Below are positions 1 to 3,353 of a stretch of 5,307 bases of DNA, in pieces. Under the pieces are notes generated by a model, which worked only from the letters and a program-made list of their open reading frames with translations, had not been told where the DNA came from and ran no database searches. Source of the DNA: Actinomycetota bacterium (GTDB taxonomy: Bacteria > Actinomycetota > Actinomycetes > S36-B12); the NCBI GenBank assembly GCA_026392575.1, contig JAPLBU010000391.1:2099-7405 (forward strand), read 5' to 3'. Both the position numbers and the translations under genes were made by a program. Positions within the stretch are counted from its first letter, which is position 1; every line of letters begins with the position of its first letter.

Positions 1-1
1 G

Positions 2-472
2 ATCGTCCCGCGCGAGGAGTTGGCTGCGCGGATGAGCCGGGCACCCGCGGCGGCGGGCAGCTGGGCCCTCGAGGCGCTGCGTACGGCAGCAGCTGTCCCG
101 CGGCTGGGGCGCGAGACCGACCATCGCACCCTGCCGCACGAGATCGGCTGGATCGGTCCTGGCGTGCATCTGTCGAAGGGCTGCTACCGGGGCCAGGAAG
201 CCGTCGCCCGCGTGCACAATCTCGGGCACCCGCCGCGACGGCTGGTGCTGCTGCACCTCGACGGAAGTGGCGAGGAACTGCCGGTGCACGGCGACATAGT
301 GGTCGTCGGTGATCGGGAGGTCGGCTGGATCGGCACGGCCGCGTGGCACTTCGAACTCGGGCCAGTGGCGACCGCGATCGTGAAGCGATCCACGCCGGTC
401 GGCGTGCCGGCCATCGTGCGATCGGCAGCTGGGGACATCGCGGCCGCGCAGGAGACCGTCGTCCTTCCGTAG
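2..472 (+). CDS. ygfZ: Folate-binding protein YgfZ (GcvT-like/IBA57 family), C-terminal half, 5' truncated by the window
   Basis: The frame is open from base 2 to a TAG at 470-472, giving 156 visible residues. The family is usually a little over 300 residues, so about half is missing upstream. The visible part begins IVPREEL, typical of the middle of these proteins. It carries the family signature KGCYRGQE at visible residues 59-66, preceded by a TLPHEIGW segment and followed by ARVHNLGHPPRRLVLL. YgfZ/IBA57 proteins are cytoplasmic, resemble the glycine cleavage T-protein, bind tetrahydrofolate and help assemble or repair Fe-S clusters, for example in radical-SAM enzymes such as MiaB. The cysteine of the signature is the residue known to matter, and it is present. 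The C-terminal part (about visible residues 75-155) fits the small barrel domain. No start can be chosen. The gene converges on dtd with 5 bp between the two stops. Confidence in the family is high; the exact Fe-S client is unknown. Confidence 0.93.
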   Translation: MVPREELAARMSRAPAAAGSWALEALRTAAAVPRLGRETDHRTLPHEIGWIGPGVHLSKGCYRGQEAVARVHNLGHPPRRLVLLHLDGSGEELPVHGDIVVVGDREVGWIGTAAWHFELGPVATAIVKRSTPVGVPAIVRSAAGDIAAAQETVVLP

Positions 473-477
473 GCCCG

Positions 478-942
478 TTAGACCTCGATCTGGATGGTGA
501 TCGGTCCGTCGTTGGTCAGCGACACCTGCATGTCCGCCCCGAAGACTCCGGTCGATACCTCGGCTCCGCGTTCCCGAAGCCGGGCGACGACGTGGGCCAC
601 GAGCGGCTCGGCGATGGGTCCCGGCGCGGCCGCGTCCCAGGTCGGACGTCGACCCTTCCGGGTGTCGGCGTAGAGCGTGAACTGGCTCACCACGAGCAGG
701 GGCAGGCCGAGATCAGATGCGGAGACCTCGCGTGCTGTGGCCTCGGGACTGCCGGCTGGCGCGTGCTCCGGCCCGAAGATGCGCAGGTCGTAGACCTTGT
801 CGGCGAGTCGTTCCGCCGCGGCAGGGTTGTCGTCGTGGGTGACACCGACCAGGACCATCAGCCCAGGTCCGTCGAACGACCCGACCACCTCGCCGCCCAC
901 GATTACCTGAGCGCCCATTGCCCTCTGCACCAGTGCTCGCAC
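478..942 (-). CDS. dtd: D-aminoacyl-tRNA deacylase
   Basis: This 154-residue protein matches the usual length of about 145-150. Dtd is a cytoplasmic homodimer that hydrolyses D-amino acids (and glycine mischarged on tRNA-Ala) from tRNA, keeping D-residues out of translation. Diagnostic motifs are visible: MRALVQRA at the N-terminus, SQFTL at 86-90 followed by YADTRKGRRPTW, and NDGPIT at 144-149, which contains the Gly-cisPro pair (G146-P147) that acts as the chiral filter. The start is GTG at 940-942, chosen because the family begins exactly at this MRA-VQR segment. The stop is TAA at 478-480. The stretch between residues 57 and 80 is slightly longer than in E. coli and rich in Ala/Pro/Glu, which I believe is common in actinobacteria. 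A usual Ser in the N-terminal R-x-S-V strand is Gln here (GAQVIV). The gene diverges from the asparaginase gene across 25 bp and has no clear Shine-Dalgarno sequence. Confidence 0.96.
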   Translation of the reverse strand: MRALVQRAMGAQVIVGGEVVGSFDGPGLMVLVGVTHDDNPAAAERLADKVYDLRIFGPEHAPAGSPEATAREVSASDLGLPLLVVSQFTLYADTRKGRRPTWDAAAPGPIAEPLVAHVVARLRERGAEVSTGVFGADMQVSLTNDGPITIQIEV

Positions 943-967
943 GGGGTCAGCGTGTCATCATTTAGGG
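943..967. promoter_or_regulatory. 25-bp divergent intergenic region between dtd and the asparaginase gene
   Basis: Both flanking genes start with GTG and face away from each other, so any promoters must sit in this 25-bp gap and run into the opposite coding sequences. On the + strand, CATCAT (956-961) lies exactly at -12 to -7 from the GTG at 968. That fits a -10 hexamer (4 of 6 matches to TATAAT) for a leaderless mRNA starting at the G of the start codon. AGGG at 964-967 touches the start codon and is too close to work as a ribosome binding site. I see no good -35. On the - strand no convincing -10 or ribosome binding site is visible for dtd. The promoter call is inference. Confidence 0.35.
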
Positions 968-1921
968 GTGACAACGACAGCCCCCGCCGTCATCGCGACC
1001 TATACGCGAAGCGGATTCACCGAGGGCGTCCATATCGGGCACGTGGTCGTGGTCGATCCGACGGGCGTGGTCGTGCGCAGCTGGGGCGATCCGAACCACG
1101 TCATCTTCCCTCGCTCGTCCAACAAGCCGGCTCAGGCGACCGCGATGGTGCGGCAGGGGCTCGACCTGCCCGTCCACCTGCTCGCGCTGTCCGCGTCCTC
1201 GCACAGTGGCGAGCGGATGCATCTGGCCGGGGTGCGGGAGATCCTCGACCTGGCCGGACTCGACGAATCGGCCCTGCAGACACCCGCCGACTTCCCACTT
1301 GATCCCATGGAGCGCGACGCATGGATCGCCGATGGCCGACGTGCCGCTCCCATCGCCATGAACTGCTCGGGCAAGCACGCGGCGATGCTGGCGACATGTG
1401 TCATCAACGGCTGGCCCACACAGACCTACCGCGATGCCGCGCATCCGCTGCAGCAGGCGATCCGCTGGCAGCTGGAGGCGCTGGCAGGCGAGCCGGTGCG
1501 CCATGTCGGGGTCGACGGCTGCGGGGCCCCCGTCATGTCGCTGACGCTCACTGGCCTGGCGCGGTCCCTGTCGCGCGCGGTCCAGGGCGAGGTTGATGAC
1601 CCGGGGCGGCGGGTCACGTCCGCGATGGTGGCCTATCCCGACTTCGTCGGCGGATCGAATCGCGATGTGACGGCCTTCATGCGGGCCGTGCCCGGGCTGG
1701 CGGCGAAGGACGGTGCCGAGGGGGTCTACGTGGCCGCCCTGCCCGATGGCACGGCGATCGCCATCAAGGCGGAGGACGGCTCTGATCGGGCCCGGCAGGT
1801 GGCGCTGGCCACGGTGCTCGTCGGCCTCGGGGCCGATGCGGATGCCCTGGCCCCCCTGCGCACGATTCCGCTCTCGGGTGGCGGCGCGGTCGTCGGCGAG
1901 GTCTCGTCCCCGCTGGGGTGA
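968..1921 (+). CDS. L-asparaginase II, thermolabile type (PF06089 family)
   Basis: This 317-residue protein hydrolyses L-asparagine to aspartate and ammonia, probably in the cytoplasm: no signal peptide is visible. It belongs to the Rhizobium etli AnsA-like class, unrelated to E. coli AnsA/AnsB. Motifs in order are RSSNKPAQA (49-57), SHSGERMH (78-85), NCSGKHAAML (132-141), GVDGCGAP (181-188) and AIKAEDG (265-271). These supply the residues described for the R. etli enzymes: the Ser-x-x-Lys pair (S50, K53), the Ser of the SHSGE motif, the Cys/Lys/Cys zinc-site residues (C133, K136, C185) and a late lysine (K267). The set looks complete, so an active enzyme is expected. At 317 residues it is shorter than the roughly 340-370 of the rhizobial enzymes, mostly through short loops and a short C-terminus. 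The start is GTG at 968, with MTTTAPAVIATYTRSG leading directly into the conserved region. The next gene begins 68 bp after the TGA. A role in nitrogen supply is inferred. Confidence 0.94.
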   Translation: MTTTAPAVIATYTRSGFTEGVHIGHVVVVDPTGVVVRSWGDPNHVIFPRSSNKPAQATAMVRQGLDLPVHLLALSASSHSGERMHLAGVREILDLAGLDESALQTPADFPLDPMERDAWIADGRRAAPIAMNCSGKHAAMLATCVINGWPTQTYRDAAHPLQQAIRWQLEALAGEPVRHVGVDGCGAPVMSLTLTGLARSLSRAVQGEVDDPGRRVTSAMVAYPDFVGGSNRDVTAFMRAVPGLAAKDGAEGVYVAALPDGTAIAIKAEDGSDRARQVALATVLVGLGADADALAPLRTIPLSGGGAVVGEVSSPLG

Positions 1922-1952
1922 CGGACCTCACGCTAACTCCTGCTAGCGCTCG

Positions 1953-1970
1953 TGTTTGCAATTGCAAGCA
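1953..1970. promoter_or_regulatory. 18-bp near-perfect palindrome, candidate operator of the XRE gene
   Basis: TGTTTGCAATTGCAAGCA is an inverted repeat with a perfect 12-bp core (TTGCAATTGCAA, 1956-1967), which is also a tandem duplication of TTGCAA. Two of the three flanking base pairs continue the symmetry. It is an AT-rich island in a GC-rich region, lies 20 bp upstream of the XRE gene's ATG and overlaps the candidate -35 hexamer. Binding of an XRE dimer here would block RNA polymerase, so autoregulation is the simplest reading. The TTGCAA half-site recalls the TTTGCAA sites of actinobacterial RamB-like regulators, but I have no evidence for that identity. A palindrome this exact is unlikely to be chance; the identity of the binder is inferred. 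Confidence 0.6.
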
Positions 1971-1983
1971 CCTGGGGCATACT
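1956..1983 (+). promoter_or_regulatory. Candidate promoter of the XRE/pentad-repeat operon, predicting a leaderless mRNA
   Basis: TTGCAA (1956-1961, 4 of 6 matches to TTGACA) and CATACT (1978-1983, 4 of 6 matches to TATAAT) are separated by 16 bp. The -10 sits at exactly -12 to -7 from the ATG at 1990, so transcription would start at the A of the start codon. The GGAG at 1984-1987 is only 2 nt from the ATG, too close for a normal Shine-Dalgarno, which supports a leaderless start. The -35 lies inside the palindrome. Confidence 0.45.
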
Positions 1984-1989
1984 GGAGAC

Positions 1990-2415
1990 ATGGCACGCAT
2001 CGACGTCGGAGGTCTCGGGGGCTTCATCCGTGACCAGCGCGATCAGGCGCAGATGTCCCTTCGGCAGCTGTCGAAGGCGGCGGATGTCTCCAACCCCTAT
2101 CTCAGCCAGGTCGAGCGTGGCCTGCGCAAGCCCAGTGCCGAGATCCTCGGCCGCATCGCCCAGGGCCTGCGCATCTCCGCCGAGACCCTCTACGTGCAGG
2201 CCGGGATCCTCGATCACCGCGAGGGCGATGAGACCGCGACGACCGCGATCGCTTCGGACCCGACCCTGACGGAACGCCAGCGCACCACCCTGCTGCAGAT
2301 CTACGCGGCGTTCCAAGCCGAGAACCGTGCCCAGGCCGACCGGGCCGAGGCCGCAGCGATGACCACCGATTCAGACAGCAACGACCCCACGAAAGACCGA
2401 GAGGAAACACGATGA
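1990..2415 (+). CDS. XRE-family helix-turn-helix transcriptional regulator (Rv0474-like)
   Basis: This 141-residue cytoplasmic DNA-binding protein has its HTH_3/XRE domain at about residues 10-66. Recognisable segments are GFIRDQR, MSLRQLSKAADVSNPYLSQVERG (22-44, helices 2 and 3; the SNPYLSQVERG part is the recognition helix region) and KPSAEILGRIAQGLRIS. A short linker leads to a second helical segment, LTERQRTTLLQIYAAFQAENR (93-113), and a polar acidic tail. The ATG at 1990 was preferred to a GTG at 1918: the 24-residue extension from 1918 would run through the palindrome and promoter and does not look like family sequence. The gene overlaps the next by ATGA, so the two are translationally coupled. 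In mycobacteria a regulator of this type (Rv0474) precedes hbhA (Rv0475). A role controlling the downstream repeat protein and itself is inferred from that and from the palindrome. No ligand-binding domain is visible. Confidence 0.88.
   Translation: MARIDVGGLGGFIRDQRDQAQMSLRQLSKAADVSNPYLSQVERGLRKPSAEILGRIAQGLRISAETLYVQAGILDHREGDETATTAIASDPTLTERQRTTLLQIYAAFQAENRAQADRAEAAAMTTDSDSNDPTKDREETR
2400..2405 (+). promoter_or_regulatory. Ribosome binding site of the pentad-repeat protein gene
   Basis: AGAGGA lies 6 nt before the ATG at 2412, within the last codons of the XRE gene. It is the clearest Shine-Dalgarno in the window and fixes the downstream start. It contrasts with the apparently leaderless XRE start, so the second gene can be translated well either by coupling or independently. 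Confidence 0.7.
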
Positions 2416-2846
2416 GCACCGAGAGCACGCCGACCAGCCCGACCGCACGCGTCAAGAAGACGTCAGCGAAGGCCGCCACGGCGGCGAAGAAGACCACAGC
2501 GAAGGCCGCCACGTCGGCCAAGGCCACCACCACCAAGGCCGCCAGCTCGGCGAAGGCCACCACCACCAAGGCGGCCGAGGCGGCCAGCAGCCGCTTCAGC
2601 ATGCCGAAGATGGAGATGCCGAAGATGGAGATGCCGAAGTTCGAGATGCCCAAGTTCGAGCTGCCCAAGGTGGAGATGCCGAAGTTCGAGATGCCGAAGG
2701 TCGAGATGCCCAAGGTGAAGCTCCCGGACGTGGATGTCGCAGGGATGACGACGCAGACCAAGACCCGCGTCACCGACGCGGCGAAGAGCGTGCGCGGCAA
2801 TGTCTCGCACACGGTCGACCTGATCCGCGAAGCGGTCGGCGTCTGA
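2412..2846 (+). CDS. Lys/Ala/Thr-rich protein with Met-Pro-Lys pentad repeats, next to an XRE regulator; function unknown
   Basis: This 144-residue protein has no signal peptide, no membrane segment and no cysteine. Three regions are visible. Residues 1-60 are basic and low in complexity (KAATAAKKTTAKAAT, then two 11-residue SAKATTTKAA-type units at 35-56), like histone H1 or HbhA lysine-rich tails. Residues 64-108 are nine tandem pentads of consensus M-P-K-[MFV]-E, degenerating at the end to MPKVK LPDVD. Residues 110-144 (TQTKTRVTDAAKSVRG...VDLIREAVGV) look like one or two amphipathic helices, loosely like the helical part of HbhA just before its basic tail. The start has a good ribosome binding site and an ATGA overlap with the XRE gene, and a hairpin follows the stop. 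The position matches hbhA after Rv0474, a heparin-binding, DNA- and envelope-associated protein, but here the basic tail is N-terminal and the pentads are additional. Possible roles are polyanion (DNA or cell-wall polymer) binding or scaffolding; this is inference. That it is a real gene is well supported by start signals and codon use. Confidence 0.82.
   Translation: MSTESTPTSPTARVKKTSAKAATAAKKTTAKAATSAKATTTKAASSAKATTTKAAEAASSRFSMPKMEMPKMEMPKFEMPKFELPKVEMPKFEMPKVEMPKVKLPDVDVAGMTTQTKTRVTDAAKSVRGNVSHTVDLIREAVGV
2514..2579 (+). repeat. Two tandem 33-bp units coding an 11-residue Lys/Ala/Thr repeat
   Basis: The codons for SAKATTTKAAS (residues 35-45) and SAKATTTKAAE (46-56) form two adjacent 33-bp units. 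A 20-base string is identical at 2520-2539 and 2553-2572. An 11-residue period is typical of long amphipathic helices, as in apolipoprotein-like proteins. The near identity suggests recent duplication or slippage and makes this segment prone to length variation. Confidence 0.8.
2601..2735 (+). repeat. Nine tandem 15-bp units coding Met-Pro-Lys-x-Glu pentads
   Basis: Residues 64-108 divide into MPKME, MPKME, MPKFE, MPKFE, LPKVE, MPKFE, MPKVE, MPKVK and LPDVD. The DNA units follow atgccgaag-NNN-gag with synonymous changes (ccg/ccc). The first two are identical, and divergence increases toward the 3' end. Proline every fifth residue excludes a regular helix or coiled coil, so an extended or beta-type rod is likely. 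It is unlike the A(D/N)Lxx pentapeptide-repeat family, which lacks regular prolines. It superficially resembles the PK-rich repeats of eukaryotic AHNAK and periaxin, with no homology implied. Confidence 0.9.
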
Positions 2847-2865
2847 CCCGCACCTGACTCACCGC

Positions 2866-2895
2866 AAGGGCCGCGCTCCTCGGAGCGCGGCCCTT
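2866..2895 (+). terminator. GC-rich hairpin terminating the XRE/pentad-repeat operon
   Basis: AAGGGCCGCGCTCC (2866-2879) pairs perfectly with GGAGCGCGGCCCTT (2882-2895), giving a 13-14 bp stem with a 2-4 nt loop. It begins 19 nt after the TGA at 2844-2846. There is no U tract after it, as is common for actinobacterial intrinsic terminators. Confidence 0.8.
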
Positions 2896-3237
2896 CGTCG
2901 TGTGGGCAGGAATCTGGGCAAGCTGCATTGGATGCTGCGGCACCTGAGCCCGGCATGTCCGTCCCGACGGCCAGTGCCGCGACCGGCTCCACTGTCGACG
3001 TCCTCGGCACCGTCAAGGCGATTCGCGGCACGACCGTCGTCATGCGCTGGACTGCTATTGGCGACCGCTCCGGTCGTATCGCCCCGCACGTCCCGAAGTA
3101 GTCGCATACGTGCGGAAATGACGTGTGGGGGATACGCACCAAGCCCTCCAACAAACCCGGATTGCATCAAGAAGCAAACCGAAATCAGGGCGGGCCCTCG
3201 CTGAAGTACTTTGCGTTGTGGACGGATGGAAAGTGCG
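2896..3237. other. Gene-poor spacer between the left block and the amidase region
   Basis: This stretch of about 340 bp shows no recognisable gene, tRNA, insertion sequence end or CRISPR repeat. Its first 200 bp still have GC-rich codon-like texture, containing the 48-codon frame listed separately. From about 3100 onward the sequence becomes more AT-rich and loses any coding pattern. It may be the scar between native chromosome and an acquired segment, or simply a long intergenic region. Confidence 0.5.
2955..3101 (+). CDS. Weak candidate: 48-residue small protein or gene remnant
   Basis: An ATG at 2955 opens 48 codons ending in TAG at 3099-3101. The peptide starts MSVPTASAATGSTVDV and ends GRIAPHVPK. 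By my count about 83% of third positions are G or C, against about 62-64% at positions one and two, the bias expected of coding sequence here. Against it, there is no ribosome binding site, no family resemblance, and the antisense frame has the same bias. The frame is in phase with the upstream repeat-protein gene and has no stop between 2847 and 3098, but a terminator hairpin lies between. At this composition, an open stretch of that size is not significant. It could be the decayed end of a lost gene. Confidence 0.15.
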   Translation: MSVPTASAATGSTVDVLGTVKAIRGTTVVMRWTAIGDRSGRIAPHVPK

Positions 3238-3271
3238 GAGAAGGGCCCGGCAGATTGGCCGGGCCCTTCTC
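3238..3271. terminator. Strong GC-rich hairpin in the convergent intergenic region
   Basis: GAGAAGGGCCCGGC (3238-3251) pairs perfectly with GCCGGGCCCTTCTC (3258-3271), a 14-bp stem with a 6-nt loop. No T tract follows on either strand, so direction cannot be read from the sequence. It is most useful to the amidase transcript on the - strand, lying 83 bp past its stop, but could also block transcripts from the left. As a symmetric element it may act in both directions. Confidence 0.7.
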
Positions 3272-3300
3272 TCAGACGCAGTTGGAACGCATATCTTGGC

Positions 3301-3349
3301 CAAGGGGAGAGCGTTTTGCTTGCCGCAGTGCCCGCAAGACGCCCCCTTG
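3301..3349 (-). terminator. Large imperfect hairpin immediately after the amidase stop codon
   Basis: CAAGGGG (3301-3307) pairs with CCCCTTG (3343-3349). Inside a 3-nt bulge (AGA), GCGTTTTGC (3311-3319) pairs with GCAAGACGC (3334-3342), with one G-T or A-C position. The loop is 14 nt. The hairpin ends 4 nt downstream of the amidase stop on the - strand. It is either a terminator or a 3'-end protecting structure for that mRNA, in tandem with the hairpin at 3238-3271. The inner mismatch is a wobble pair on the + strand and A-C on the - strand. Confidence 0.5.
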
Positions 3350-3353
3350 CCTC

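Noticed and set aside
343..1302. A 319-codon open frame on the + strand across dtd.
   Set aside because: It is rich in Arg/Gly/Asp without domains and is the complement of dtd plus an out-of-frame reading of the asparaginase gene.
1918..1989. Upstream GTG start for the XRE gene, overlapping the asparaginase stop.
   Set aside because: The extra 24 residues do not look like family sequence and would be encoded by the palindrome and promoter. The ATG at 1990 leads directly into the HTH domain.
2514..2735. Tandem repeats as a possible CRISPR array.
   Set aside because: The units are contiguous 33-bp and 15-bp in-frame codon repeats without unique spacers.
2102..3154. A 350-codon open frame on the - strand opposite the XRE and repeat-protein genes.
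   Set aside because: It is the antisense image of repetitive GC-rich coding sequence (runs such as FGISTLGSSNLGIS mirror the pentads), has no family resemblance and spans the terminator.
2902..3204. A 100-codon + strand frame in the spacer.
   Set aside because: It is Arg/Pro/Ser-rich, in the phase without third-position GC bias, and starts inside sequence just after the terminator; it looks like a shadow.
3100..3240. Possible tRNA or attachment-site remnant at the composition break.
   Set aside because: I looked for a T-loop consensus and paired acceptor arms on both strands and found none, and there is no direct repeat within the window that could mark an insertion.
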